Assembly: GCF_018861905.1 (NCBI RefSeq)
Contig: NZ_JAHLDU010000025.1
Location: 1 to 49,073, forward strand
DNA from: Clostridium sp. DSM 17811
GTDB taxonomy: Bacteria; Bacillota; Clostridia; Clostridiales; Clostridiaceae
Length of the DNA: 49,073 nt
Reading direction: 5' to 3'
Both the position numbers and the translations under genes were made by a program. Below the pieces are notes generated by a model. That model searched no databases. It was given only the letters and a program-made list of their open reading frames with translations, and had not been told where the DNA came from. This document shows positions 9,701 to 24,308 of the stretch, piece by piece (position 1 is the first letter of the stretch; the number at the start of each line of letters is the position of its first letter).

Positions 9701-11851
9701 TCAGTAAACTTCAGAGATGTTATTCCTACGGGAGCAACCTTTGTACCAGATTCTGTTACAATAAACGGTGTTATTCAACCAGGCTTAGATCCATTTAATT
9801 CTTTTACTTTAGGGACAATAAATGCTGGTGACTCTGTTATAGTTGGCTTTAAAGCTATTGTAACATCTGTTCCAGTTCCATCATTAATATCAAATATCGC
9901 AAATATAACTTTCACTTACAGAATAAATCCAGCAGGACCAGACATTATTAATCAAACGAATAGTAATGTTGCAACTACTCAGATAAATTTGGGACAATTG
10001 ACACTTACTAAATCAGTAGATAAAACCTATGCCACATTAAATGATATATTAACCTATACTGTGGTCGTAGCTAATACCGGAAATGTTGATGCACTTAATG
10101 CAGTATTTTTAGATAATCTACAATCAGACGTAACATTTAATACCGGTTCAGTAACTATAAATGGGCAAAGTTATGTGGACTATGACCCTAATGTAGGTTT
10201 CAATTTAGGAACAATTCCTACTTTGGGAAGTCTAATAATAGTATTTAATGTAACGGTAACAACAGTGCCTACTCAGATTACGGTACTAAATTACTCTTTA
10301 GTAACCTTCAACTACAAGATTGATCCAAATGGTCAAGATTATACTAAATCAACACGATCAAATACAGTTTTAACCTATATAAGATTTGCAAGTTTAAAAT
10401 TAGCAAAAACGGTTGATTTAACCTATGCAACAATAGGAAACACCCTAAACTATACAGTCGTTGTTACAAGTACTGGTAATACAGCTGTAAATCAACTATT
10501 TTTTATTGATATATTATCAAATGGAGCAACATTTAACACTGGTACAGTAATTGTTGATGACATTCCAGAGCCAACTTTTGATCCTATAGCTGGGTTCAAT
10601 CTTCCAGATTTAGTTTCAGGAAATACTTCAACAATTAAATTTACAGCCACAGTAACATCATTACCGGTACCGCCTGTGGTTACAAACTATGCTACAGCTA
10701 ATGGCGTTTATAAAATTGACCCAGCAGGGCCTAATTATCAAATAAGTGCTACTTCAAACACTGTTTCCACTCCAGTAAATGTGGGTAATATATCTGTAGT
10801 TAAATCTGTAAATAAATTATATGCGAATGTATTAGACACTTTGACTTATACGAATACAATAACTAATACTGGAAACGTCACTGCATCTAATGTAATATTT
10901 ACTGATAACCTACAGCAGCAAGTATCATTTGTTGGAGGTACTGTAAGGATCAATGGTGTAGTGAATCCTCTACTTGATCCTACAGTTGGAATTCCTCTAA
11001 ATAATTTAGGACCAGCTCAGGTAGTTATAGTAGAATTTGATGTAAGAATAGATTCGCTACCATTGCCACCACTAGTTTCAAATACTTCACAAGTACAGTT
11101 TAACTACAAAATTGATCCGAATGGCTCTATTATAACGAAAACTAATTTCTCTAATACTGTAACTACAAATGTTGTATTAGGTCAGCTTACAGTTACTAAA
11201 CTTGTAGATAAATCTATTGCTACATTAGGAGATGTACTAACGTTTACAATTAATACAATTAATACAGGTAATGCTATTGCTAGTAATGTTATGTTTTACG
11301 ATACACCTTCTGTAGGTGCAATCTTTAATACTGGATCAATATTGGTAAATGGCGTACCTCAAATTAATTTTGATCCAACTGTTGGCTTTAGCCTTGGAGA
11401 TATTGGTGTAGGTAATGCTGTAAATGTTGTATTTACTGCAACTGTAACTTCTGTTCCGGTAAGCAGTAAAGTCACTAATCAAGCTACTTTAACTTTTAAG
11501 TATCTTGTTGATCCTAAACAACCTCCTTTTAGCAAAACCACATTCTCAAATATTACAACTACGAATATCGCGCTTGGTAAGTTAAGTGTAACAAAAGCAG
11601 TTGATAAGGCGTTCGCAACTATTGGTGAAAACCTCACTTATACTATTGTAATTACAAATATAGGTAATGTAGATGCAACTAATGTAATTTTCTTAGACCC
11701 TACACCTGCAAATGCCGTGTTTGTAATTGGATCAGTAACTGTAAATGGAACACCTCAACCAAACTACAATCCAGCAGCAGGATTTCCTCTTAATACAATT
11801 AAACCAGGTGAGATAGTAACAGTGGTTTATAGAGTACAAGTAATAATTTAA
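3773..11851 (+). CDS. Giant DUF11-repeat fibre protein, about 2692 aa
   Basis: The protein has an N-terminal domain of about 350 residues starting MSLINRFSAIDK and containing NATGNSLVICG, a head seen in Bacillus-type DUF11 proteins. About 17-18 tandem Ig-like DUF11 repeats of roughly 130 residues follow. Repeats begin with motifs such as TKSVDKxYATIGDxLTYT and run through NTGNVxAxNVxFxD, GSVxINGVxxP, DPNTGFxLG and an SNTVTTxIN junction. The last repeat is cut short at VVYRVQVII. The start is taken as TTG at 3773 because a perfect AAGGAGGT lies 8 bases upstream; an ATG at 3746 would put that site inside the coding region. There is no signal peptide, transmembrane segment or sorting motif. A sigma-K-like promoter and a palindrome precede it and a terminator follows. 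It is probably a long fibrous spore-surface protein; that role is inference. Confidence 0.88.
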   Translation: MSLINRFSAIDKAIINATGNSLVICGDSTTIDDNTSDMITVAGSTTRNWAAAGSNGTINILGDSTILYAELIWYSTVRSDVPGSLDVRSIQDNPITLTTPLGINQISPQNTESYTDASGNIDRFRSTDVTNIIKASLGGTYTVSAVPTSLPQAGLSSTRAGWTLTVIYRNDVFVPKKIIFLSGIGPATNTTPFQTTITGFATSSDETDLKGNIIFACANGQPLNGVETLKTGPSFANLTVEGNPVGEPNPNPGTSPNNPYNSFFPGQINICNPIDANVGLINISGTNGNKNHDGFVPTQVTGGRNKWDLTNINFSNSLVTNQNQLAVQLTESGTIDGVMIVETGTSVNAIAPDIIVDFNIYDPDGKSTSKVQVGEQLIYSVKISNSGKSSANNFILSTILDPSCSYIPNSFTVNGVVSPGADITSGVNIGTIDPTGVANVFFAVRVNSLPVSKTVKGYVDYNYSFISGSGSPTTTNYGTTKVITIDVISATISVVKTSSTQTALVGDRINYTIDVKNTGTVPVTSVLFQDIISKYSSFVTGTVSIDGISEPTLDPNSGFSLSDIPVSGSIRIIFSVDILSLPPSTIVDNSTRVTFTTINPAFPFPITRTIFSNILPIQIQFTDIVATRCTSNDYPKVGETVTYNLNLTNIGNITATNVNVIEPPVYGQMFVTGTVTIDGVPKPTLNPFTGFVINSIPPQQSTDIQYQMLVNAINPNKVIENTANVPFRYQVQPGSPEIDSEINSNTVTTIANFVKVDLIETVDKPYATIGDILYYSVAITNSGNIDAFNTIFLSGIQNGTSFIPNSVAINGVIQPGFNPNVGFSVGTICFGNTSVVTYKALVNSVPIPNVVLNFAQLVYSFRPDPNGVSITTTATGNTVQTIINALSYTFTKTVDKDYAVVGDFMSYSTFIVNTGTVTLRNVKFGDDLSSFLTFYPQTVFINGINYPGYDVRTGFIIGDLNPGDTARISFGVSVNAVPPSGFIANTADMVYTYQLSPSGEVITESAKSNEVRTNIVNGNLRITKSVNRNFATIGDTLTYSFNVSNIGNVTATNTNFFDVIPIGSSFIPGTVIINGLPKPTYNPELGFTLGSLTAGQVVSLSFNTLVNFVPSPNTLINNGSVIFDYLFNPLAPPISKTITSNNVTTVVNVATVTFTKAVDKLYATIGDVLTYTFQATNTGTVDLNNVIFKDIIPVAATFNTNSVVIDNVSKPGLDPNTGFSVDSIPPSGERVITFKVTVVSLPIPNTIINSGTLSYSYKINPSGTEFIGNITSNTVTTTINNVTVTNTKTVDKLYATVGDTLTYTSVIKNTGNIFLINTLFTDLTRLNTTFILGSVKINGQAQANFNPNTGFTLGTIIPNQSVSVEFNVTVSSVPPAGFVTNNSLLNYEYNIDPSGVIIFGNITSNTVTTFINLGNLTITKAANRTFARITDVIKYNFIITNTGNTVLQNMSFIDIIQAESSFNTGTVFVNGVNQTLFNPNTGFLLSDIGIGQFTTIEFTVTVNSIPTSGTLLNTGSATFSYYVDPLGTPTTKTITSNQTTVNVNDTIVSATKAVDKATAKIGDILNYSFILRNEGNTPALSVFFTDLLNSNILFNTGSVIINGTPSPLANPNLGFSLPDLVALGTTTVSFNATVLTRPTNNVVPNFATIDYQYRIDPQQPLIPVTITTNTVLTYIATGEITVTKSANKAYSTVNDTIEYTVSIKNTGSVNATNMSFKDLVPGSTSFITGSVIVNGVIQNTYDPNVGFPLPDLIPNAINLVSFAIRVDSLPISGTIINTAAVTFSYQLTPTDPTVTITTNSNSVTTFINLGKLVITKSVDKAYATLEDILAYTITLQNVGSVTTSNIFFQDIIQANALFNSGSVVINGVSSPTLNPNTGFSLEDIAKAIVTTVSFTVTVKSVPLNSIIYNTANATYSYYVNPSDPLINVSAQSNTVATQINLGKLTVTKAVSLAYATPGDTLDYSVNVVNSGNVPVASVNFRDVIPTGATFVPDSVTINGVIQPGLDPFNSFTLGTINAGDSVIVGFKAIVTSVPVPSLISNIANITFTYRINPAGPDIINQTNSNVATTQINLGQLTLTKSVDKTYATLNDILTYTVVVANTGNVDALNAVFLDNLQSDVTFNTGSVTINGQSYVDYDPNVGFNLGTIPTLGSLIIVFNVTVTTVPTQITVLNYSLVTFNYKIDPNGQDYTKSTRSNTVLTYIRFASLKLAKTVDLTYATIGNTLNYTVVVTSTGNTAVNQLFFIDILSNGATFNTGTVIVDDIPEPTFDPIAGFNLPDLVSGNTSTIKFTATVTSLPVPPVVTNYATANGVYKIDPAGPNYQISATSNTVSTPVNVGNISVVKSVNKLYANVLDTLTYTNTITNTGNVTASNVIFTDNLQQQVSFVGGTVRINGVVNPLLDPTVGIPLNNLGPAQVVIVEFDVRIDSLPLPPLVSNTSQVQFNYKIDPNGSIITKTNFSNTVTTNVVLGQLTVTKLVDKSIATLGDVLTFTINTINTGNAIASNVMFYDTPSVGAIFNTGSILVNGVPQINFDPTVGFSLGDIGVGNAVNVVFTATVTSVPVSSKVTNQATLTFKYLVDPKQPPFSKTTFSNITTTNIALGKLSVTKAVDKAFATIGENLTYTIVITNIGNVDATNVIFLDPTPANAVFVIGSVTVNGTPQPNYNPAAGFPLNTIKPGEIVTVVYRVQVII

Positions 11852-11860
11852 TATAAAATC

Positions 11861-11905
11861 AAAATGGCTAACATCAATATACTCTGGTGTTAGTCATTTT
11901 ATTAA
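11861..11905 (+). terminator. Rho-independent terminator after the giant DUF11 gene
   Basis: The arms AAAATGGCTAACA and TGTTAGTCATTTT pair with one mismatch around a loop of about 12 nt and are followed by ATT-rich sequence. The hairpin begins 10 bases after the TAA stop. Confidence 0.75.
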
Positions 11906-11984
11906 ATTACATTTACGAACAAATATATTTTTATTGAATAAAATAATATAAAATATCATTTTTAAATTACTTAAAAGAGGATGT

Positions 11985-12482
11985 TTGATTGGGATGATAA
12001 ACAAAGATAATATTTATTTTGAGGTTATAAAACAATTAGATTATAAAGAAGAAAAAGAAAATGAAGAAGTAAAATTTTTTACAGACTTTAATGTAAAACG
12101 AAGTATTTATACTCCTACTATGAGTGGTAAACCGATTATTATCAATAAGTCTACTGCTTGTCTTGACATAAATAGCTGCAAGGTAATAGATACAATAAAA
12201 GGAACCTCCCTTGAGGGGCAACATTTATCAAGCAAAAAACTTCTGGTTTTGGGGAAGGTAATATTTACTTTATACTTTTTTATACCCTATATATGTGACC
12301 ATTTATTTCACATTGATGAAATTGTTCCATTTTCAGTCTTCATAATAGTACCAGGTTGTACTAAAAAAGATGGTATATTTAAATTTAAATATATGATTGA
12401 AGATGTTACCTCCACTCTTATTAGTAATCACAAGTTATTTTTTAATGCTTCTATATTTATACAATATTTGAATGATTGTTAG
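11985..12482 (+). CDS. SPOCS (DUF3794)-like protein, 165 aa
   Basis: The C-terminal two thirds resemble the SPOCS domain of the spore protein SipL. The sequence KVIDTIKGTSLEGQHLSSKK is followed by LLVLGKVIFTLYF and a later FSVFIIVPG strand. The same pattern recurs in the next gene (KIVDTPTGISEEGSYLTGSK, ILIIGSIKYGISYL, FSTSIIVPK), which supports the call. In SipL this domain binds the coat ATPase SpoIVA, so a coat-docking role is plausible. The first 45 residues are charged and match nothing I recognise. The start is uncertain: TTG at 11985 lies 4 bases after AGAGG, and an in-frame ATG at 11994 lies 13 bases after it. The stop is 16 bases before the next gene. Confidence 0.6.
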   Translation: MIGMINKDNIYFEVIKQLDYKEEKENEEVKFFTDFNVKRSIYTPTMSGKPIIINKSTACLDINSCKVIDTIKGTSLEGQHLSSKKLLVLGKVIFTLYFFIPYICDHLFHIDEIVPFSVFIIVPGCTKKDGIFKFKYMIEDVTSTLISNHKLFFNASIFIQYLNDC

Positions 12483-12498
12483 ATAAGGCCCAAATATT

Positions 12499-13404
12499 AT
12501 GGAAGTAACAAATCAATGTAGAGTGGATTTTAATTATAAACTATCACCGCAAGGACCAATAATATGTAATACAATTTTTAGTAATGTTGTTAAAACAGTA
12601 ATCATAGAAAAGTTAGTTGTGTCAGTAAAGAAAGTAGATAAGCCTACTGCCTGCATATTTGACATTCTTACGTACACTATCTGTTTAAAAAACAAAAGCA
12701 TGTATTATGTTTCTAATATTTTTTTTCAAGATATTGTTCCAAGAGGTGCCAAATTTATATGTGGTTCTGTTAAAATAAACTGGATTAAAAATAAGAAGCT
12801 AGATCCCAATATAGGATTTTATTTAGGAACATTAAAGCCATTTTCAAAATGTTTTATTTCATTTAAAGTGGTAGTTTTACCACTAACCTTAGATTTAATT
12901 TTAAAAAATCGTGCTTTTATAACTTATGATTATTTTTATAATTTAGAAAAATCTCCAATAAGGGTTACCATAAAAACAAATATGACATGTACCACTGTTA
13001 GAAATATATTGTTTAAACAAATTAATATTTCGAATAAATTTGGAATTCAGAATCCATGTATTTGTAATAAAGATTTAATAAAAATTTCAACTAAAGTAAA
13101 TATAGTTAAATCAAAGATTGTAGATACACCTACAGGTATTTCAGAAGAAGGTAGCTATTTAACGGGTTCCAAGATTTTAATTATAGGATCTATTAAATAT
13201 GGTATAAGTTATCTTGATAAAGAATTTTCTAGGATTTGTTGTGAAAAATTTATTAAAGGTTTTTCAACTTCAATAATTGTGCCAAAGGTGATTTGTTGCA
13301 CAATAAAACCTGAATTTAATATTATCAAAGAAAGTAAATTAACTACGCCTTTAAAAAACAAATGTTTTGAAGTAGATACTAGTATTTTAATATTCCTAAT
13401 TTAG
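12499..13404 (+). CDS. DUF11-SPOCS fusion protein, 301 aa, possibly a truncated remnant
   Basis: Residues 1-32 correspond to the end of a DUF11 repeat (FNYKLSPQGPI, SNVVKT). Residues 40-170 form one full but diverged DUF11 repeat (KKVDKPTACIFDILTYTICL, DPNIGFYLGTLKP). Residues 205-301 form a SPOCS-like domain (KIVDTPTGISEEGSYLTGSK, IIVPK). Because the reading frame begins inside a repeat with only a weak AAGG ribosome site, the 5' part may have been lost from a longer DUF11 fibre gene. The last codons overlap the start of a decayed transposase frame, so the C-terminus may have been altered by insertion, though its length matches the SPOCS domain of the preceding gene to within a few residues. 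If functional, it would link a DUF11 module to a coat-binding domain. Confidence 0.6.
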   Translation: MEVTNQCRVDFNYKLSPQGPIICNTIFSNVVKTVIIEKLVVSVKKVDKPTACIFDILTYTICLKNKSMYYVSNIFFQDIVPRGAKFICGSVKINWIKNKKLDPNIGFYLGTLKPFSKCFISFKVVVLPLTLDLILKNRAFITYDYFYNLEKSPIRVTIKTNMTCTTVRNILFKQINISNKFGIQNPCICNKDLIKISTKVNIVKSKIVDTPTGISEEGSYLTGSKILIIGSIKYGISYLDKEFSRICCEKFIKGFSTSIIVPKVICCTIKPEFNIIKESKLTTPLKNKCFEVDTSILIFLI

Positions 13405-14303
13405 ATAGAAAATATGAGCTTGCATCAGTATTATCTTCATTAATTCTAATGCAAGTATTTTATATTCCAACTACTGTTTTATTAAGTCTTTTTCTTATAT
13501 TTTCTGCTGAAATAAGAGAATTTTGCTGCTTCTATGATGACATTTCTGATGATTCTTTTTTCAGTAGATTTAAAACGGATTTTAAGGTGATATTGCTGAT
13601 CTGCTTAATGCTATTATTCCACAAACCATCAATGTTTGTGATGAAATTAATAAATCTCTTCCAGAGGATTCACCTTCTAAAAACCGTAATTCTGAGCTTA
13701 TATATGATACTTCTGGTTTAAAACCAAGAGTTAAAGAGAATAATCCCAATACTCTTGTTTCAGAAGTAAACAGGATGAAATCTTATGCTAAAGATGCGAA
13801 AAACAAGCAACTTAACCCTTATGCTGCAGCATATAAGAACATGCCCGAATTCGATCAGGCAAACAACAGTATTAAGCTAGATTTCGTAAATTGACATTTT
13901 GGTTATTTTTATAAATTTGGTCTCATTACTAATGGCTGGGGCATCCCATTATGCCCATTAGATGAAACAACTTTTAAAGCAGAATGTCCTCGTAAAGGCA
14001 AACATAGAAGTTTAAAATTTAAGTTCACTTGTCATGAATCCCATAGGGATAAAAAAAGTGGTCGCATGACTTATGTTTATCCAGACAAAGATTTTAGGCT
14101 TTATCCAGGTGTTCAACGTAACTCTAAAGAATGGGACAATGAATATCGCAATCGTGCATGTATTGAACGAACTCTTTCATCTTTAAAATAACCCATGCAT
14201 TGAATCACCAAGAACAATAAACACGGCAACTATGCGTGCTGATTTATGCCTAGCGGCTATTGCTAAAGTGATTAAATGTTATATTAGCTTATTCTATAAA
14301 TAA
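13389..14303 (+). pseudogene. Decayed DDE-type IS transposase
   Basis: A transposase-like reading frame starts at or before 13389 (NIPNLDRKYELASVLSSLIL), shifts frame near 13586, then continues as ADLLNAIIPQTINVCDEINK, IYDTSGLKP (likely first catalytic Asp) and FGYFYKFGLITNGWGIPL. It passes a stop at 13892, further on reads NEYRNRACIERTLSSLK, meets stops at 14189 and 14201, and finishes in another frame as MRADLCLAAIAKVIKC. The part that should hold the second catalytic Asp appears deleted after GWGIPL. Two frameshifts, three stops and this deletion make it inactive. I cannot assign an IS family with confidence, and I see no clear terminal inverted repeats. It overlaps the 3' end of the DUF11-SPOCS gene. 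Confidence 0.75.
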
Positions 14304-14305
14304 AC

Positions 14306-14337
14306 CATAATACATTAGAAGCATAATACATTAGAAG
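14306..14337 (+). repeat. Tandem 16-bp direct repeat next to the IS remnant
   Basis: CATAATACATTAGAAG occurs twice back to back (14306-14321 and 14322-14337), directly after the last transposase stop. It may be a slippage duplication at the edge of the element. Confidence 0.8.
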
Positions 14338-14561
14338 CATAAATAAACTGCTTAAAATCGTTGCTTAATTAAATTATCAACATAGCCACATTTAAATACC
14401 TCTTCACATGCTACGTATACCTTTTTAACAAAAGTTTTTTTGTGAGTCTTTTTTTGCACATTTTCAAGTCGAATTTTAAAAGTTATCCACAGTTTTTATT
14501 TTTGAATTCTACAAGCCCCTATTATATTCATAATAATTTGAGTTAAAATATAAAAATTATT
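14338..14561. other. Intergenic AT-rich region with no gene seen
   Basis: The stretch between the IS remnant and the collagen-gene promoter is AT-rich with no credible reading frame. It contains one exact DnaA-box-like 9-mer, TTATCCACA, at 14483-14491. A single box is not evidence of an origin. Confidence 0.6.
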
Positions 14562-14588
14562 ACAATATAATATATGTGTCATAATAAA
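14562..14588 (+). promoter_or_regulatory. Sigma-K-like promoter candidate for the first collagen-like gene
   Basis: AC at 14562-14563, a 16-base spacer, then CATAATAAA (14580-14588) match the sigma-K consensus with one mismatch in the last TA. A second candidate -10, CATACTAT at 14607, lacks a well-placed AC. Confidence 0.4.
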
Positions 14589-14635
14589 AATCGATATGAT
14601 ATGTAACATACTATTTTTATATGAATAACCTATAG

Positions 14636-14663
14636 TAGCAGTTTATATAAAATTTTACTGCTA
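14636..14663 (+). promoter_or_regulatory. Leader hairpin abutting the ribosome binding site
   Basis: TAGCAGT (14636-14642) and ACTGCTA (14657-14663) are perfect complements around a 14-nt loop. The right arm ends at the first A of the AGGAGG site for the collagen-like gene at 14676, so the stem could affect translation initiation. Confidence 0.45.
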
Positions 14664-14672
14664 GGAGGTTAA

Positions 14673-15953
<1,281 letters not shown>

Positions 15954-15960
15954 TTTTTAG

Positions 15961-16001
15961 TCCCATGGAAGAATATGTATATATCCTTCCGTGGGATTTT
16001 T
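15961..16001 (+). terminator. Rho-independent terminator after the first collagen-like gene
   Basis: TCCCATGGAAG and CTTCCGTGGGA pair with a single wobble around a 14-nt loop, followed by a run of five T, starting 8 bases after the stop codon. Confidence 0.9.
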
Positions 16002-16052
16002 CAATATTCTTGTGTAATTACCATAAGAATTTTAATTTTAAAATTTTAGATA

Positions 16053-19151
<3,099 letters not shown>

Positions 19152-19225
19152 AGGATTTATTTTATAAGACAGTTTATTTTAGATATATTTTAATATCAAA
19201 AGAATACAGACTAAGAGAAGTGTTT

Positions 19226-19270
19226 TAGAGATAATTAACATGGTCTAATGATCTTTGTTAATTATCTTTA
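19226..19270 (+). terminator. Strong hairpin after the second collagen-like gene
   Basis: AGATAATTAACA (19229-19240) and TGTTAATTATCT (19256-19267) form a perfect 12-bp stem with a 15-nt loop. The following T-run is short (TTTA), so termination efficiency is uncertain. The rest of the 255-bp gap is AT-rich with no gene. Confidence 0.55.
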
Positions 19271-19364
19271 AAGTATTAATATTTCAAGAGAAAAGATATA
19301 TTTTTATTTAATATACTGAATTTAACCAAGTGCATTTTATAAGATAACATCATAATATGCATAA

Positions 19365-21881
<2,517 letters not shown>

Positions 21882-21903
21882 AAGGCTAAGTAAAAGATAA
21901 AAA

Positions 21904-21938
21904 GGGAGAAATAGAAATATAAATTTCTCCCTATTTTT
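21904..21938 (+). terminator. Terminator or attenuator between the two tip-domain genes
   Basis: GGGAGAAAT (21904-21912) and ATTTCTCCC (21923-21931) form a perfect 9-bp stem followed by TATTTTT. The AAGGAGG site of the next gene starts a few bases later and I see no promoter in the gap. The next gene may therefore depend on readthrough, or on a promoter inside the upstream coding region. Confidence 0.8.
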
Positions 21939-21954
21939 AAAAGGAGGAAATTTA

Positions 21955-23163
21955 ATGTCGGATATTATTATTTCAAATGTTGGGCCAATAGTAAGTTCGC
22001 AATTTAATGAACTAAGAGTTGCAAGAAAATTTCCAATTGTAGAATTAACGTCTGTGTATGGAATATCTGCTTTAAGAGATGTTGTTACTACAACAGGTGC
22101 TGGAACAGTAACAAATACGTCTACAGAATATAGCGTTAACACCACGGCAAGTGGAGCAGATTCTGCAGTTTTAGAAAGTGCAATGAGAGGAAGATATGAG
22201 CCTGGTTATGCAGGAGAAGCTGGAATAGGTGTTCGTATTCCAATATCGCCAACGGGGAGTCAAGTTGCTCGCTTTGGTTTATTTGATGCTCAAAATGGTG
22301 CATTTTTTGGAGTAACTAGCACAAATACTTTTGTAACTATAAGAAGAGGAGGAGTTGATACTGTAATTAACCAGTCATCCTGGAATGTGGATAAATTAGA
22401 TGGTACAGGACCAAGTGGAGCAACATTGACGCTTTCTAAAGGAAATATATTTCAAATAGTGTTTACTTGGTACGGTTATGGTGTTATCGAATTTAGGGTA
22501 GTAATACCTGATCCAACTACTTTAGCTCAAGAAGTTATTACGGTTAATCGATTTTCACCTACAGGTCAAACTAGTTTTGTTGATCCCAATCAACCATTAA
22601 GAGCAGAAATTAACAATGGTGGAACAGCTAGCAGTTTTAATTTATTTGTAGGAGGAAGACAATACAGCATTATTGGCAAATATGATCCTACCTTTAGAGT
22701 TACTTCGGAGCGTAGAACCATTTCCGATGTTACCACAACTTTGACACCAGTTATATCATTTGCTAGAAAAGCAATTTTTCCAACGGGTTCAGCAAGAACC
22801 AACTCAGTTGAAGTCGATTTAGAAGAAATTAATCTTATATCAACAGCTGATTTAGCCTATCAAGTATTGCTTGGGGGCACAATTAATGGAACATTTGTGA
22901 ATTATCCAACAGCTACAACCATAATTCCTGATAGTGAAACAGCACTGCTTGTAAACACATCATCTACAACCATTACGGGTGGAGAAGTAATATTCCAAGG
23001 GATTACTTCTGGAGCGGGAGAGAATTCAAGAATATTAGCTACTGCACAACTATTAAGTTTTGAACTTCCAGATAATGCCATAGTCACATTAGCTGTTGCT
23101 AGAATTGGAGGTTCGGGTACAAATACAGTCAATGCATCATTTAGTGTAACGGAAAGTTGGTAA
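21955..23163 (+). CDS. Free-standing phage-structural-like tip-domain protein, 402 aa
   Basis: The whole protein aligns with residues 428-824 of the preceding collagen-like protein. Shared blocks include [56 protein letters not shown] and [11 protein letters not shown], and even the DNA is very similar in places, so this is a tandem duplication. The collagen stalk and jelly roll are absent. AAGGAGG lies 8 bases before the ATG. It is beta-rich, with no signal peptide and no membrane segment. It could form mixed trimers with the tip of the collagen-like neighbour or act as a separate surface subunit; both are inference. Confidence 0.8.
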   Translation: MSDIIISNVGPIVSSQFNELRVARKFPIVELTSVYGISALRDVVTTTGAGTVTNTSTEYSVNTTASGADSAVLESAMRGRYEPGYAGEAGIGVRIPISPTGSQVARFGLFDAQNGAFFGVTSTNTFVTIRRGGVDTVINQSSWNVDKLDGTGPSGATLTLSKGNIFQIVFTWYGYGVIEFRVVIPDPTTLAQEVITVNRFSPTGQTSFVDPNQPLRAEINNGGTASSFNLFVGGRQYSIIGKYDPTFRVTSERRTISDVTTTLTPVISFARKAIFPTGSARTNSVEVDLEEINLISTADLAYQVLLGGTINGTFVNYPTATTIIPDSETALLVNTSSTTITGGEVIFQGITSGAGENSRILATAQLLSFELPDNAIVTLAVARIGGSGTNTVNASFSVTESW

Positions 23164-23183
23164 AATGATGTAAGCATATTTAA

Positions 23184-23214
23184 AGAGACCTTCAATAATA
23201 TTTTGAAGGTCTCT
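23184..23214. terminator. Hairpin between convergent tip-domain gene and rfbA
   Basis: AGAGACCTTCAA and TTGAAGGTCTCT form a perfect 12-bp stem with a 7-nt loop. It lies between two convergent genes and probably serves both, although T-runs are short on each side. Confidence 0.75.
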
Positions 23215-23250
23215 CTTAATTCTAATATAAGTTATTTAAGGATTACCATT

Positions 23251-24150
23251 TTATAGTGGCAGCATATTGGAATCAGTTTCGTTATTTTCATATGCTATTT
23301 TTAGTAGATATTTACCATATTGTGTTTTCATTAAAGGTTTAGAAATCTTCAATAGTTGATCCTTATCTATAAAGCCAGTTAAATAAGCTATTTCCTCTAT
23401 ACAAGCTACATATAATCCTTGCCTTGTTTGTATTGCTTCTACAAAATTAGCAGCATCTAAAAGTCCTCTATATGTTCCTGTATCAAGCCATGCCATACCT
23501 CGACCGAGTAACTCCACTTTTAGTTTTCTCTTTTTTAGATATTCATTATTCACAGAGGTGATTTCTATTTCACCTCTAGCTGACGGCTTAACATTTTTAG
23601 CAATGTCGATTACATCATTATCATAAAAATACAGACCACATACAGCATAATTTGATTTGGGCTTTTCAGGTTTTTCTTCAATGGATACTATATTATTGTT
23701 TCCATCGAACTCAACTATTCCAAAATCTTTCGGATTACTTACATGGTATCCAAAGATAGTAGCTCCATCTTTTCTATTCGCAGCACTTTTAAGTCGCTGC
23801 GTAAAATTATAACCATAAAATATATTATCACCAAGTATTAAAGCTACCCTATCATTTCCTATAAATTGTTCTCCTATTATAAAGGCATCTGCAAGTCCCC
23901 GGGGATTTTGTTGAACAGCATATTGCAGATTAATTCCAAGAAAACTACCGTCACCAAGTAATTCTTTAAAAGAAGTTATATCTCTAGGTGTTGAAATAAT
24001 TAATATATCTTTTATACCTGTGAGCATTAATACTGATAATGGGTAATATATCATGGGTTTATCATATATAGGTAATATTTGTTTCGATATTGATTTTGTT
24101 ATTGGGTAAAGTCGCGAGCCAGATCCTCCTGCTAAAATAATACCTTTCAT
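23251..24150 (-). CDS. rfbA: Glucose-1-phosphate thymidylyltransferase RfbA/RmlA
   Basis: The 299-aa protein has the usual RmlA length and begins [20 protein letters not shown], with the nucleotide-binding GGxGxRL signature and the following [16 protein letters not shown] block. Further family features are [29 protein letters not shown] and [13 protein letters not shown]. It makes dTDP-glucose from dTTP and glucose 1-phosphate. No rfbB, rfbC or rfbD is in the window, so the dTDP-glucose may feed the FdtA/FdtB-like enzymes near 40 kb, with the 4,6-dehydratase encoded elsewhere. The gene is divergent from the CDP-sugar operon. The ribosome site AGGAGG precedes the ATG. Confidence 0.95.
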   Translation of the reverse strand: MKGIILAGGSGSRLYPITKSISKQILPIYDKPMIYYPLSVLMLTGIKDILIISTPRDITSFKELLGDGSFLGINLQYAVQQNPRGLADAFIIGEQFIGNDRVALILGDNIFYGYNFTQRLKSAANRKDGATIFGYHVSNPKDFGIVEFDGNNNIVSIEEKPEKPKSNYAVCGLYFYDNDVIDIAKNVKPSARGEIEITSVNNEYLKKRKLKVELLGRGMAWLDTGTYRGLLDAANFVEAIQTRQGLYVACIEEIAYLTGFIDKDQLLKISKPLMKTQYGKYLLKIAYENNETDSNMLPL

Positions 24151-24183
24151 GTTTTGCCTCCTGAAAAAGTCTATCTTTATTAA

Positions 24184-24208
24184 TATATTATGGTTAGTAC
24201 AAATTAGT
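24184..24208 (-). promoter_or_regulatory. Weak sigma-K-like promoter candidate for rfbA
   Basis: On the minus strand there is an exact CATAATATA box at 24184-24192, but the nearest AC is only 14 bases away, shorter than the usual 16-17. It lies 34 bases upstream of the start codon. Confidence 0.25.
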
Positions 24209-24308
24209 GCAACACATTATTCTAGTTAACTTTTTATTTTAAGGTATAGCATTAATATTAATAAGTATAAAAGGTGAAAATAGTATAAGAACTTCATCAC
24301 AGTTATGC

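Noticed and set aside
13449..13721. Separate 90-aa membrane-like protein
   Set aside because: Its first part is the N-terminal region of the decayed transposase and the rest is a frameshifted reading of the same gene.
14483..14491. Exact DnaA box TTATCCACA
   Set aside because: It is a single copy with no box cluster, dnaA gene or AT-rich unwinding array. It is probably chance.
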